Source: Streptomyces sp. NBC_00448 (lineage in GTDB: Bacteria; Actinomycetota; Actinomycetes; Streptomycetales; Streptomycetaceae). From it: 64,000 bases of DNA. The notes below the pieces were generated by a model, which was not told the DNA's origin, did no database searches, and saw nothing but the letters and a program-made list of their open reading frames with translations. Position numbers and translations under genes: made by a program. This document shows, piece after piece, positions 1-10,760 of this stretch (the first letter of the stretch is position 1; each line of letters starts with the position of its first letter). The stretch is taken from contig NZ_CP107913.1 of the NCBI RefSeq assembly GCF_036014115.1, positions 62,001 through 126,000 on the forward strand. Reading direction: 5' to 3'.

Positions 1-182
1 CCGCATCCGGAGGGGCCGAGCAGGGCGACGAACTCGCCGCCGCGGATGGTCAGGTCGAGCGGATGCAGGGCGAGGTGGCCGCCGTAGGCGCGGCTGACAC
101 CGCGCAGCCGCAGCTCGCCGAGCTGGGACCCGGAGCGGTTGCGTGCCGCCCCGGCGGGCGGGGAGGTCTGTTGTGGGGTCAT
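1..182 (-). CDS. ABC transporter ATP-binding subunit, N-terminal fragment
   Basis: The first 60 codons of an ABC-family ATPase lie on the minus strand and run off the left edge. The start is the ATG at 182. A hydrophilic N-terminus is followed by a typical beta-strand region (LGELRLRGVSRAYGG) and then the first residues of the Walker A loop, GPSGCG, just before the edge. It begins 17 nt after the binding-protein gene on the same strand, so it is probably the last visible gene of that operon and would energise import of that protein's ligand. Polyamine/iron-type (PotA-like) importers have this gene order, but too little is present to assign a subfamily. Confidence 0.85.
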   Translation of the reverse strand, partial: MTPQQTSPPAGAARNRSGSQLGELRLRGVSRAYGGHLALHPLDLTIRGGEFVALLGPSGC

Positions 183-199
183 GTCGGGTGTCACCGTGC

Positions 200-1429
200 T
201 CACTTGGTCGAGCCGATCTTCTTGTCCCACAGGTCGAACGCGGTGACCTGGGCGGTGGCGGGCAGCGAGTTCTTGGCCGGGAACTTCGTGATCCAGCCGT
301 CGAACTCGGTGTCGCCGTACTTCTGGACGACCGTGCGGGAGGCGGCCGGGGCCTGGCTGAGGGCCACGTTCTTGACCGCGGGACCCGGGTAGAAGTAGCC
401 CTGGTCGAAGGTGACGGCCTGCTGCTCCGGGGTGAGAGCGAAGGCCAACAGCCGCATCGCGGCGATCAGTTCGTCGTCCGAGACGCCCTTGGGGATGACC
501 CCGTACTGGGCGTCGGTGACCCAGGTCAGGTTGTCGAACTTGGCTGCCTTGATGCCGGCCGGCACGGTGCCCAGGGCCCTCGGGTTGATGTACCAGCCCA
601 TGGTGCTGGCGATCACGTGCACCGTGCCCTGGGCCAGGTTGGTCATGACCGTGGAGGTCTTGGGCGGGTAGGGGGCGGTGTACTTGTTCAGCTCCGTCAG
701 GTACGCCCAGGTCTTGGACCAGCCGTTGGTGGGGTCGCTGGGGTCGGAGTCGCCCAGCAGGTAGGGCAGGCCCATCAGGAAGGTGCGGCCGGGACCGGAG
801 TTGCGCGGCTGCGCGTACTGGAACCTGCCCTTGTTCGCCTTGGCCCACTCCAGCAGGGCATCCGTGGTGGTGGGAACGGAGGGCACCTTGGCCGGGTCGT
901 ACTCCAGCAGCGGGCCGCCCGGTGTGGTGACCAGCTCGATGCCCTGGTCCTGGGCGAGGGTCGCCATGGACGCAGCGGGCCCCCCGTAGTTGGTCATCAG
1001 GGCGGGGAAGAAACGGTCGTAGTACGGCTTGAGGTCGTACCACAGGCCCTTCTGGATGCCGGCTGCCAGGCCGTCGGTACCGGTCAGCACCAGCTGGATC
1101 TGCACGTTGCCGGCCTGCTGCTGGGCCTGCACCTTCGGCGCGAGTTCGGGTGCGGTGCCGGTGGTGGTGGTGACGTGCGAGACGACGTCGGGGTTCTTGG
1201 CCTTGAAGGCGTCGATGATCGGCTTGGTGAGCGCCAGGTTGCCGGCGACGTCGAGGATGTTCAGCGTGACCGGCTTGGACGGCTTGGTGGCCAGGCTGCT
1301 GGGCTCGGCGGTCTTGCCGGGGGTGCCGGCGCTCGGGGAGCTGCACGCGGCCAGCACGGGAGCGGCCGAGGCGGCGGCGATGCCGCCGATCAGCAGGCGG
1401 CGGGACAGATTTCTGTCGAACTCGGACAT
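200..1429 (-). CDS. ABC transporter substrate-binding lipoprotein
   Basis: A secreted solute-binding protein of about 409 residues. The N-terminus has a twin-arginine-like stretch (SRRLLIGG) followed by a hydrophobic segment ending in the lipobox LAAC, so the mature protein should be lipid-anchored outside the membrane. The remaining sequence looks like a two-lobed type 2 periplasmic-binding fold (family 1 or PotD/iron-like). The ATG at 1429 is chosen because it places the signal peptide at the N-terminus; an upstream in-frame start at 1462 would add 11 residues. It follows the sugar-acid dehydratase gene after 129 nt and precedes an ABC ATPase gene, so a sugar acid or oligogalacturonide breakdown product is a plausible ligand. 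The ligand itself cannot be read from sequence. Confidence 0.85.
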   Translation of the reverse strand: MSEFDRNLSRRLLIGGIAAASAAPVLAACSSPSAGTPGKTAEPSSLATKPSKPVTLNILDVAGNLALTKPIIDAFKAKNPDVVSHVTTTTGTAPELAPKVQAQQQAGNVQIQLVLTGTDGLAAGIQKGLWYDLKPYYDRFFPALMTNYGGPAASMATLAQDQGIELVTTPGGPLLEYDPAKVPSVPTTTDALLEWAKANKGRFQYAQPRNSGPGRTFLMGLPYLLGDSDPSDPTNGWSKTWAYLTELNKYTAPYPPKTSTVMTNLAQGTVHVIASTMGWYINPRALGTVPAGIKAAKFDNLTWVTDAQYGVIPKGVSDDELIAAMRLLAFALTPEQQAVTFDQGYFYPGPAVKNVALSQAPAASRTVVQKYGDTEFDGWITKFPAKNSLPATAQVTAFDLWDKKIGSTK

Positions 1430-1558
1430 GACGATTGCGGCCCTTCGTCGAGTACAGGTCACGAGCGGCTGAGGTGCGGGGACCGGGGGCGCGAAGACCC
1501 TCCGGGTGAAGCCGATACAAGGTGGTCCGAGCGGGGATGCCGAACGGTGCCGGGTGGT

Positions 1559-3393
<1,835 letters not shown>

Positions 3394-3397
<4 letters not shown>

Positions 3398-4335
3398 AGC
3401 CAACCGCCCTGCCGCCAGGCCGATATCAGTTCTGCGATCCGGACCCGCACGTCATCGGGCAGTACCCGGGACGGTGGCCGGACGGCCGGTCCGCACAGCT
3501 CCAGTTGGGCCAGCGCCTCCTTGACGACGCTGACGTTGTCCGCCGACGCGTCGGCCGCCCGAAGCTCCTCGAAGAGCCGGATCTCCTCCCACACGGACAT
3601 CGCCTTGGCGAAGTCGCCGTCGCGCAATGCCTCCAGCAGCGCGCCCGACAGCCGCGGCGCCACGTTCACCAGACCCGAGGTGAAGCCGGTCGCGCCCACC
3701 GCCCAGTAGCCCGGGCTGGACAGCTCGGCAAGTCCGGCGATCCAGGCGAAGCGGTGCAGTCCTGCGTCCCGGGCCACGGACGCGAAGCGCACCGGGTCCG
3801 GCACGGCGTACTTGACGGCGACGACGTTCGGGCTCCGGTCGGCCAGCGCGCGCAGCTGCGCCCCGGAGACGCGCGGGTCGCGGACGTACAGGACGACGCC
3901 CAGTTCGGGGACGGCGTCGGCGATGGCGCTGTGGTAGTTGATCCAGCCCTCTGCGGAGCGGTAGGGGTGGACGGGCTGGTGCACCATCACCGAGCCGGCG
4001 CCTGCCGCCCTGGCATGGCGGGCCGCGGCGACCGCGCTGGCCACGTCGAGGCCGACCCCGGCCATCACCTCGGCGCGGCCGGCGACGGCGGCCACCGTCG
4101 ACTCCACGGCACGTCGGGTCTCGGCCGCGGTGAGGGAGTAGAATTCGCCGGTGTTGCCATTGGGCGTCACGACCTCGACGGCGTTGTCCATGAGGCGGTG
4201 GATCAGCGCGACGTGGGTGTCCCAGTCCACACTGCCGTCCTGGTGGAAGGGCGTGACCGGGATGGCCACCACCGTCGACAGCCTGCCGCGCAACTCGTCC
4301 AGGGAGGTCGGGCTCTCCTGCGTTTCCACAGTCAT
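3394..4335 (-). CDS. DapA-family (dihydrodipicolinate synthase-like) dehydratase/aldolase
   Basis: A TIM-barrel enzyme of 313 residues. Family features include the N-terminal VAIPVTPFHQDGSVDW segment, the substrate loop TPNGNTGEFYSL, a tyrosine in VVLYVRDP and the Schiff-base lysine in VVAVKYAVPDP. Paralogues of this type act as 2-keto-3-deoxy-L-arabinonate dehydratase, 5-dehydro-4-deoxyglucarate dehydratase or related aldolases. Direct coupling to an IlvD/Edd sugar-acid dehydratase makes a keto-deoxy sugar acid the likely substrate. The ATG at 4335 lies 7 nt after the regulator's stop codon, and the gene ends in a GTGA overlap with the next gene, so the three are one transcript. A lysine-biosynthetic DapA role is unlikely in this context. 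Confidence 0.87.
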
Positions 4336-4342
4336 AGGTGGC

Positions 4343-5014
4343 CTACTCCGCTTCGTTCTCAGGGAAGTTGCGCGCCACGAAGGCGCTGATGTGGCTGCGC
4401 ATCCGGGCCCGTACGAGGGTGGCGTCCCCCGCAGCGGCTGCCGCCAGGATCTCGCGGTGCTCGCGGGCCTCCTGCTCCCACGACGGCTGCCGGGCCCAGG
4501 CCACGCTGGAGACCAGCGCCGTCTGGTCCCGCAGGTCGTCCAGGGCCTTCACCAGCAGCGGGTTGCCGCAACCCGCGTACAGGGCGCGGTGGAAGGCCCG
4601 GTTGGCCAGCGACCTGTCGGCGGCGTCCCGGGCATGGTCGGCGGCATCCAGCGCGGCGCCGGCGGCATCCAGAGCGAGCCGTGACAGCGTGGCACGGCCC
4701 GCGGCCACCGGCTCCAGCAGCAGCCGCATGTCGTACACGGCACGCGCCAGGGCCTCATCCACCATCCGGACCGCACCCCCCTTGTAAGGGAGCATGACCA
4801 CCAGGCCGGAGCCGGCCAGCACCTTGAGGGCCTCGCGCACCGGGGTCTTGGAAACCCCGATCCGCTCGGCCAGTTCCGTCTCCACCAGGGCCTGACCCGG
4901 CTTGAGTTCACCGGTCAGGATCGCGTGCTTGAGGGACTCCAGGACGACCTCCGTACGCGAGGGCGGCAGCGTTCCTGGTCGTGAACTGTCATGCGGCGCA
5001 AGGATCTCTGCCAC
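4343..5014 (-). CDS. GntR-family transcriptional regulator, FadR/FCD subgroup
   Basis: About 223 residues. An N-terminal winged helix (SRTEVVLESLKHAILTGEL, then ETELAERIGVSKTPVREALK) is followed by an all-helical FCD effector domain. The GTG at 5014 is preferred because AGGAG lies eight nt upstream; longer in-frame starts (for example the ATG at 5077) have poorer ribosome sites and would overlap the palindromic operator candidate. FCD regulators usually bind small carboxylates through a metal site. As first gene of the sugar-acid operon it probably represses itself and the divergent pectinase operon until a uronate or aldonate intermediate appears. That role is inferred from position. Confidence 0.88.
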   Translation of the reverse strand: MAEILAPHDSSRPGTLPPSRTEVVLESLKHAILTGELKPGQALVETELAERIGVSKTPVREALKVLAGSGLVVMLPYKGGAVRMVDEALARAVYDMRLLLEPVAAGRATLSRLALDAAGAALDAADHARDAADRSLANRAFHRALYAGCGNPLLVKALDDLRDQTALVSSVAWARQPSWEQEAREHREILAAAAAGDATLVRARMRSHISAFVARNFPENEAE

Positions 5015-5073
5015 GGTGCGGACTCCTGTGGTGCGATCGGGCGCGCTGGGTAAGGCCCATGGCCTCAGCGCTT

Positions 5074-5083
5074 TCATATATGA
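5074..5083. promoter_or_regulatory. Palindromic operator candidate in the gntR-pectinase intergenic region
   Basis: A perfect 10-bp palindrome TCATATATGA lies about where transcription from the predicted leftward promoter would begin. The imperfect palindrome GTCGTATATGAGAC (5258-5271) near the rightward gene shares its ATAT core, and an ATATGACGAC stretch lies around 5139. AT-rich palindromes stand out in this very GC-rich DNA. They are natural candidate sites for the adjacent GntR-type repressor, which is an inference. Confidence 0.45.
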
Positions 5084-5089
5084 CGTTCC

Positions 5090-5118
5090 ATCGTCGAGGG
5101 CCTGGGCGGAACCGTCAA
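5090..5118 (-). promoter_or_regulatory. Predicted promoter of the leftward sugar-acid operon
   Basis: On the minus strand TTGACG (5118-5113) is followed after 17 nt by GACGAT (5095-5090), a good -35 with a moderate -10 for the main vegetative sigma factor. Transcription would start near 5083, within the TCATATATGA palindrome, giving a leader of about 70 nt before the regulator gene. Confidence 0.4.
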
Positions 5119-5155
5119 GAGGTCGGAGCAACCAGAAGATATGACGACAGAGTCC

Positions 5156-5184
5156 TTGACGTGTCGCGCACACGTCCGTAGTTT
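5156..5184 (+). promoter_or_regulatory. Predicted promoter of the rightward pectinase/transport operon
   Basis: TTGACG at 5156-5161 is followed after exactly 17 nt by TAGTTT at 5179-5184, close to the HrdB-type consensus of Streptomyces. Transcription would start near 5191. The leader of about 165 nt contains the imperfect palindrome GTCGTATATGAGAC at 5258-5271, so the same repressor could act as a roadblock. Confidence 0.5.
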
Positions 5185-5257
5185 CACGGCTCGGTCCGCT
5201 CACTCGGCTTGACTGCATCCATCTGACGCCTCCTCAGTCCCGCCGCACAGCCTAGAT

Positions 5258-5271
5258 GTCGTATATGAGAC
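5258..5271. promoter_or_regulatory. Imperfect palindrome in the pectinase leader
   Basis: GTCGTATATGAGAC pairs with its own reverse complement at 10 of 14 positions and shares its ATAT core with the perfect palindrome at 5074-5083. It lies downstream of the predicted rightward promoter. It may be a second site for the divergently encoded GntR-type regulator. Confidence 0.35.
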
Positions 5272-5354
5272 TCCATCCACGATGTGCGGCTCTGGCTGCG
5301 CCCGGAAGGAGCAAAGTGCCGGCCCCCACCCGAATCCGTCGAATCCGAGGAACC

Positions 5355-7784
5355 ATGAAGCCGCACCGCCTCATAGCTGGGCTGCTCGCCGTTCCCGCAC
5401 TGCTGCTCTGCGGCCCCCTGGGCCAGGCCGCTGCCACAGGCAGGACCCCCACAGGCCCGGCCGCTCAGGTCGTCATCACCGTCGCCAAGAGCGGCGGCCA
5501 GTACGCCACCGTCCAGGCGGCGGTGAACGCCGTGCCCGACAACTCGGAGACCCGGTACGTCATCTCCATCGCCCCCGGCCGGTACGCCGAGCGGGTCACC
5601 GTACCCGAGACCAAACGCCACCTGACCCTGGCGGGCGCCAGCGGCAAAGCCCGTGACGTGGTCATCACCGCCGCCGACTACCACGACGAGACCGATCCGG
5701 CCACCGGCAATCCCTACGGCACCGAGGGCTCGGCCACCATTCACGTCAAAGCGGCCGACTTCACCGCCGAGTACCTCACCTTCGCCAACACCTTCGACAA
5801 GACCGCCCACCCCGGCGTCACCGGCACCCAGGCCGTGGCCCTCGCCATGGAGGGCGATCGGCAGCAGTACCTGCACGATGTCTTCTACGGCCACCAGGAC
5901 ACGCTGCTGACCTGGGGGTCCAACGCCACTACGCACCTGCGCCAGTATGTCTACGACTCGGAGGTCAACGGTGACGTCGACTTCATCTTCGGCAACGGAA
6001 GCCTGGTGGTGGACCGTTCCACCGTCAACGCGCTGAACGACGGCATCTACTCCTCGGCGTACCTGACGGCGCCCGCCACGCCCGCCGCACAGAAGTACGG
6101 CATCCTGATCACCGGCTCCACCGTCAACACCACCTTGGCCAACAACGCTCTGTACCTGGGCCGAGCCTGGAAGCCGAACAGCGACTCCGACCCGCAGGTC
6201 CTCATCCGCGACACCGTGCTGCCGCAGGCGGTCAACGCCGCCGGCCCGTGGCTCGGCATCTCGGGCGCCACCTGGTCACCGGGCCGCTACGGCGAGTACG
6301 GCAACACAGGCCCCGGAGCTACCGACACCGGCTCCGGCCCCCGCCCGGTCCTGGACCCGGGCACCGCGGCCCGCTACACGGCCGCCGCCTACCTGGCCGG
6401 AACCGACGGCTGGAATCCGGTGGCCACCACCTCCTCGGCCCTGCCCGCCATGGGCGACCGCCGCAGCGTCCACGAGCCGCGGCTGCCTGCCGTCTGCCGG
6501 ACCGTCACGGCCGCACTGCCCGGCGGCACGCGCACCTTCAGTGACGCCGACGAGTCGACACCGCCCGACACCACCCTCATCCAGGACGCGCTGGACGCCT
6601 GTGCCGGAACCGGCCGCAGCGTCCTGCTGACCACCGGCGACCGCACGCACACCGCCTTCCTGTCCCTGCCGCTGACCGTGCACGCCGGGGAATACCTCGT
6701 CGTCGACGCCGGCGCCGTCCTCTACGCCAGCCGCGACGCCGGCGCCTACCAGCAGGCAGGCAAAGCCACCTGCGGCTCCATCGGCGACAGCGGCAACGGA
6801 TGCGGCCCCTTCATCCATGTGACCGGCCGGGACGCCGGAGTCGAAGGCGTGCTGCGCCACGGGGAGCAGGGGACCGTCGACGGACGCGGCGACCAGACCA
6901 TCCTGGGCACCGGCACCACCTGGTACCAGCAGGCCGACACCGCCAAGGCCGAGGGCCTCAAACAGGTCAACCCGCGGCTCATCCAGTCGGACAACGCCGA
7001 CGATGTGACCTTCTACCACCTCACCCTGAAGTACGCCGCCAAGCAGCACCTGTTCATCAGCCGCAGCATCGGCGCCACGGTGTGGGCCATCAAGATCGCC
7101 ACCCCGGCCGACACCCTCAACACCGACGGCGTCAACGTCGACTCCAGTACGGAAGTCACCGTGACCCGCTCCTCGATCATGAACGGCGACGACTGCGTGG
7201 CCATGACCACCAACAACAACGCCGAGTCCGCCGTCACCGTCAGCCACCTGCACTGCTACGGCAGCCACGGCCTGTCCATCGGCAGCGGCACCACCTACGG
7301 CCTCGACGCGATGCTGATCGAGCACAACACCCTGGACAGCAAAGACATCTGGGGCAACGTCAGCAGCTTCAACAACGGTATCCGCATCAAGAGCTACCCA
7401 GGCGCCGGCGGCACAGTCACCCGCACCACCTACCTCGACACCTGCATGACCGGCGTGCAGAACCTGCTCGTCATCACCCCCAACTACGCCGCCCCCACCG
7501 GCACCACGATCCCCTGGTTCAGGTCCGTCACCGTCGACGGAGCCAAGGCCGTGCACTCGGCCCCCGACGCCTCCTCCGACCTCGAGGGCTACAGCTCCGC
7601 CTACCCCTCGGGTATCACCCTGCGCAACGTCGACCTCGACGCCACCGCCGTCACCGCCAAGTACGCGAACATCACGCTGGACCGCACCGATCTGAACCCT
7701 GAAGGACCCGGTGTCACCGTCACCACGACCGGAACCTCCCACCCGTCAATGACCTGCGCCTTCCCCGACTTCCCGGACATGTGA
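5355..7784 (+). CDS. Secreted bifunctional pectinesterase (CE8) - polygalacturonase (GH28)
   Basis: About 809 residues in three parts: a signal peptide (hydrophobic run to about residue 28), a CE8 pectinesterase (roughly 35-350) and a GH28 polygalacturonase (roughly 390-800). CE8 marks are GHQDTL, the signature GDVDFIFGNG near residue 205 and LGRAW. GH28 marks are the NTDG block near residue 588, the catalytic pair in MNGDDCVAM, a GSHGLSIGS loop in place of the usual GHG, and IRIKSYPG. The esterase would demethylate pectin and the hydrolase cut the exposed polygalacturonate, so the fusion couples two steps outside the cell. The ATG at 5355 is chosen because it starts the signal peptide and has GAGG just upstream; the frame opens earlier, at 5256. 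It heads an operon with a sugar importer. Confidence 0.9.
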   Translation: MKPHRLIAGLLAVPALLLCGPLGQAAATGRTPTGPAAQVVITVAKSGGQYATVQAAVNAVPDNSETRYVISIAPGRYAERVTVPETKRHLTLAGASGKARDVVITAADYHDETDPATGNPYGTEGSATIHVKAADFTAEYLTFANTFDKTAHPGVTGTQAVALAMEGDRQQYLHDVFYGHQDTLLTWGSNATTHLRQYVYDSEVNGDVDFIFGNGSLVVDRSTVNALNDGIYSSAYLTAPATPAAQKYGILITGSTVNTTLANNALYLGRAWKPNSDSDPQVLIRDTVLPQAVNAAGPWLGISGATWSPGRYGEYGNTGPGATDTGSGPRPVLDPGTAARYTAAAYLAGTDGWNPVATTSSALPAMGDRRSVHEPRLPAVCRTVTAALPGGTRTFSDADESTPPDTTLIQDALDACAGTGRSVLLTTGDRTHTAFLSLPLTVHAGEYLVVDAGAVLYASRDAGAYQQAGKATCGSIGDSGNGCGPFIHVTGRDAGVEGVLRHGEQGTVDGRGDQTILGTGTTWYQQADTAKAEGLKQVNPRLIQSDNADDVTFYHLTLKYAAKQHLFISRSIGATVWAIKIATPADTLNTDGVNVDSSTEVTVTRSSIMNGDDCVAMTTNNNAESAVTVSHLHCYGSHGLSIGSGTTYGLDAMLIEHNTLDSKDIWGNVSSFNNGIRIKSYPGAGGTVTRTTYLDTCMTGVQNLLVITPNYAAPTGTTIPWFRSVTVDGAKAVHSAPDASSDLEGYSSAYPSGITLRNVDLDATAVTAKYANITLDRTDLNPEGPGVTVTTTGTSHPSMTCAFPDFPDM

Positions 7785-7798
7785 AGGAGCCCAGAGCC

Positions 7799-8704
7799 GT
7801 GGCTCTCTCCGTGATGAAGGAGTTCCGACGGCGCGACCGGCGCCTGCCCTATCTGCTGATAGCCCCGGCCGCCGCGTTGATGCTCGGTTTCATCGCCTAC
7901 CCGATGCTCAGCGTCCTCTACTACAGCCTGCAGAACTACAACGTCACCAAGCCCTGGCGGAACGGATTCGCCGGGCTGGACAACTTCCGGCGGATCTTCA
8001 CGGACGACCCACAGTTCTGGCAGAGCCTCGGCTTCAGCCTCAAGTGGGTCGGAGTCCAAGTCGTCCTGCAACTCGCCTTCGGACTGATACTGGCGCTGCT
8101 GGTCAACCAGACCTTCGTCGGACGCGGACTGGCGCGCGCCCTGGTCTTCTCCCCCTGGGCGGTGTCCGGTGTGCTGACCACCACCATCTGGATGCTGCTC
8201 TACAATCCCTCCACCGGGGTCAGCCGTTATCTCGCCGACGCAGGCCTCGGCTCCTACGGCACTTCGGTGCTGTCCGATCCGCACACCGTGTTCTGGGCCG
8301 CAGCCCTGGCCGAACTGTGGCGCGGCGTCCCCTTCTTCGCGATCCTCCTCCTCGCCGACCTCCAGTCCATTCCGGGAGAACTCTACGAAGCGGCCTCAGT
8401 GGACGGCGCGAGCCGCCTCCGCCGCCTGTTCCACATCACGCTTCCGCACCTGAGGGATGCCATCGTCCTGTCCACGCTGCTGCGCGCGGTCTGGGAGTTC
8501 AACAACGTCGACCTGCTCTACACGCTGACCGGTGGCGGGCCTGCCGGCCAGACCACCACGCTGCCGCTGTACGTGGCCAACACCGGCCTCGACGGGCACG
8601 ACTTCGGATACGCGTCGGCACTGACCACCATCGCCTTCGTGATCCTGCTCTTCTTCTCCGTCCTCTACCTGCGCCTGAGCAAGTTCGGGGAGGGACGCTC
8701 ATGA
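7799..8704 (+). CDS. Sugar ABC transporter permease (MalF/UgpA type)
   Basis: About 301 residues, with a first membrane span (LPYLLIAPAAALMLGFIAYP) and several more. The cytoplasmic EAA loop that docks the ATPase is visible as YEAASVDGASRLRRLFHITLP. The GTG at 7799 is preferred because AAGGAG lies nine nt upstream; a GTG at 7781 overlapping the previous stop is an alternative. Its 3' end overlaps the next permease gene as ATGA. It should form one half of the membrane channel of an importer for pectin-derived oligosaccharides. No ATPase gene lies in this operon, so a shared ATPase (MsiK-like, as known in Streptomyces) probably energises it. Confidence 0.9.
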   Translation: MALSVMKEFRRRDRRLPYLLIAPAAALMLGFIAYPMLSVLYYSLQNYNVTKPWRNGFAGLDNFRRIFTDDPQFWQSLGFSLKWVGVQVVLQLAFGLILALLVNQTFVGRGLARALVFSPWAVSGVLTTTIWMLLYNPSTGVSRYLADAGLGSYGTSVLSDPHTVFWAAALAELWRGVPFFAILLLADLQSIPGELYEAASVDGASRLRRLFHITLPHLRDAIVLSTLLRAVWEFNNVDLLYTLTGGGPAGQTTTLPLYVANTGLDGHDFGYASALTTIAFVILLFFSVLYLRLSKFGEGRS

Positions 8705-9594
8705 CCATCGTGCACCCACGCCCGGTTTCCTCACAGGCGGTACCCGCCCGTACGCGGCTGGCGGGAAACTCGGCGGGACACGGAGCCGACCGGGTGCCGC
8801 GCTGGCAGATCTACCTGCCGCTCGGCCTGTACCTGCTGTTCACGCTGGTCCCCTTCTACTGGATGCTGCTCTTCGCGTTCCGTCCCGCCAGCTCGACGTC
8901 ACTGCTGCCGTGGCCGGTCACCACCGAGCACTTCGGCAAAGTCTGGAACGGCCGGTCCTTCGGCGTCTACTTCCAGAACAGCGTGCTGGTCGGCATCGCG
9001 ACCCTGATCACCACCACGGTCGTCGCGCTCAGCGGCGGATACGCGCTCGCGCGGTTCCGCTTCCGCGGTCGGAACGCCTTCATGCTTGCGCTGCTGTGCT
9101 CGCAGTTCATCCCCGGCGCATTGATGCTGGTCCCCCTCTTCGAGATCTTCAAGAACCTCCGGATGATCAACTCCCTGTGGAGCGTGATCATTTCGGAGAC
9201 CGTCTTCCAGCTTCCGCTGTCCATCATCCTGATCAGCGGCTTCATCCGCAGCGTCCCCGTCTCGCTGGAAGAGGCGGCCTGGGTGGACGGCTGCACGCGC
9301 CTGCGGGCGTTCCGCGCGGTGGTACTGCCGACGCTGCGGCCCGGCCTGGTCGCCGTCGGCTCGTTCGCCTTCGTGCACAGCTGGAACCACTTCCTGTTCG
9401 CCCTGATGTTCCTCAGCTCGCAGGAGAAGCAGACGATCCCCGTCGGACTGAACACCCTGATCGGCGCCGACAGCGTGGACCTCGGCGCCCTGGCCGCGGG
9501 CGGCGTCATCGCCGCCGTGCCCGTGGTGATCGTTTTCGCCTTCATCCAGAAATGGCTGATCACAGGCTTCAGCGCCGGCGCGGTCAAGGGGTGA
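8701..9594 (+). CDS. Sugar ABC transporter permease (MalG/UgpE type)
   Basis: A 297-residue integral membrane protein starting at the ATG in the ATGA overlap with the first permease. It has about six hydrophobic segments, the first being YLPLGLYLLFTLVPFYWMLL. The EAA loop is clear: EEAAWVDGCTRLRAFRAVVLP, followed by a conserved proline and glycine. It is the second half of the heterodimeric channel of a CUT1-type carbohydrate importer, working with the binding lipoprotein three genes downstream. Confidence 0.92.
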   Translation: MTIVHPRPVSSQAVPARTRLAGNSAGHGADRVPRWQIYLPLGLYLLFTLVPFYWMLLFAFRPASSTSLLPWPVTTEHFGKVWNGRSFGVYFQNSVLVGIATLITTTVVALSGGYALARFRFRGRNAFMLALLCSQFIPGALMLVPLFEIFKNLRMINSLWSVIISETVFQLPLSIILISGFIRSVPVSLEEAAWVDGCTRLRAFRAVVLPTLRPGLVAVGSFAFVHSWNHFLFALMFLSSQEKQTIPVGLNTLIGADSVDLGALAAGGVIAAVPVVIVFAFIQKWLITGFSAGAVKG

Positions 9595-9599
9595 GAGGC

Positions 9600-10760
9600 A
9601 TGGCACCGATCCCCGTCGTCCTGGCCGGAGCGCATGGCCACGGACATCGACATCTGGACAACCTGCGCCGGCTCACCGTGTCCGGCACCGTGGTACTGAC
9701 AGCGGTCTGCGACCTGAGACCGCTGCATCGCAGCGCCTCGGACGGACTCGGCACACCGCTGCAGGGAAGCGACCTCGGAGCGCTCATCGACCGGACCGGC
9801 GCCCGCGTCGCGATCATCTGCACCCCCATCCACACGCACGCCGACCTGGCGCTGGCCGCCGCCGACCACGGCGCCCACGTGCTGCTGGAGAAACCGCCGG
9901 CACCCTCCTACGGGGAGTTCGAGCGGCTGGTCCGAGGTCTCGACAGCACCGGGACGGCCTGCCAGATCGGCTTCCAGTCACTCGGCTCCCATGCCGTGCC
10001 AAGGATCCGCCGGCTCATGGCCGACGGCGCCATCGGAGAGGTGCGGGGTATCGGAGCGGCGGGCAACTGGGTGCGCGAGGAACACTACTTCAGGCGCGCC
10101 GACTGGTCGGGCCGGCGGGCGCTGCACGGCATCGACGTGGTGGACGGCGTCCTCACCAATCCGCTCGCGCACGCCGTGGCGACCGCGTTGCGGCTGGACG
10201 GCAGCGACCGCGCCGAAGACGTCGCGGACATCGAGACCGAGCTGTTCCGGGCCCACGCCATCGAGTCCGACGACACTGCGTGCGTCAGGATCCGCACGGT
10301 GCGCCGCACCAGGGTCACCGTGGCGGCGACGCTGTGCGCGCGGGCGGCGGCCGAGCCGTACGTCGTCGTACACGGCACCCGCGGCCGGATCACCTTCTGG
10401 TACCGGCGCGACCAGGTGCTGGTGGAGCGCGCCGGGCAGGCCCCCGACGAACGGGTCTTCGGCCGCACCGACCTGCTGGAGAACCTGCTGGCCCACCTCG
10501 CCGACGGTACGGACCTGCTGGTCCCGCCCGCTACCGCGGGCGCCTTCATGAAGGTCGTCGAGGCGGTGCGCACCGCCCCGGACCCGGCGGCCATCCCTGC
10601 CGCCCTCTGGCAACAGGCGCCGGGTGAGCACTCCCGGCGCCGGGTGATCGAAGGCGTGGACGCCATGGTCGATGCGGCGGCCCGGTCGCTGAAGTCGTTC
10701 TCCGCACTCGGCGCGCCCTGGACGGCGGCGGCGCCGCCGAGTGAGGCGCACCCCCGATGA
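9600..10760 (+). CDS. Gfo/Idh/MocA-family oxidoreductase
   Basis: A 386-residue NAD(P)-dependent sugar oxidoreductase of the glucose-fructose oxidoreductase family. The N-terminal Rossmann part shows a histidine-rich variant of the dinucleotide loop (GAHGHGHRH), then ICTPIHTHADLALAAADHGAHV and the family EKP motif in LLEKPPAPS. The C-terminal half should be the substrate-binding beta-sheet domain. The ATG at 9600 follows the permease stop by five nt, and the stop overlaps the next gene as ATGA. Members oxidise or epimerise sugars and sugar acids. Here it probably modifies an imported pectin-derived sugar; the substrate is not predictable. Confidence 0.85.
   Translation: MAPIPVVLAGAHGHGHRHLDNLRRLTVSGTVVLTAVCDLRPLHRSASDGLGTPLQGSDLGALIDRTGARVAIICTPIHTHADLALAAADHGAHVLLEKPPAPSYGEFERLVRGLDSTGTACQIGFQSLGSHAVPRIRRLMADGAIGEVRGIGAAGNWVREEHYFRRADWSGRRALHGIDVVDGVLTNPLAHAVATALRLDGSDRAEDVADIETELFRAHAIESDDTACVRIRTVRRTRVTVAATLCARAAAEPYVVVHGTRGRITFWYRRDQVLVERAGQAPDERVFGRTDLLENLLAHLADGTDLLVPPATAGAFMKVVEAVRTAPDPAAIPAALWQQAPGEHSRRRVIEGVDAMVDAAARSLKSFSALGAPWTAAAPPSEAHPR

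Noticed and set aside
4343-5218. Long form of the GntR regulator starting at 5218
   Set aside because: The extra N-terminus crosses the predicted promoter and palindrome and has no conserved sequence; the GTG at 5014 has a proper ribosome site.
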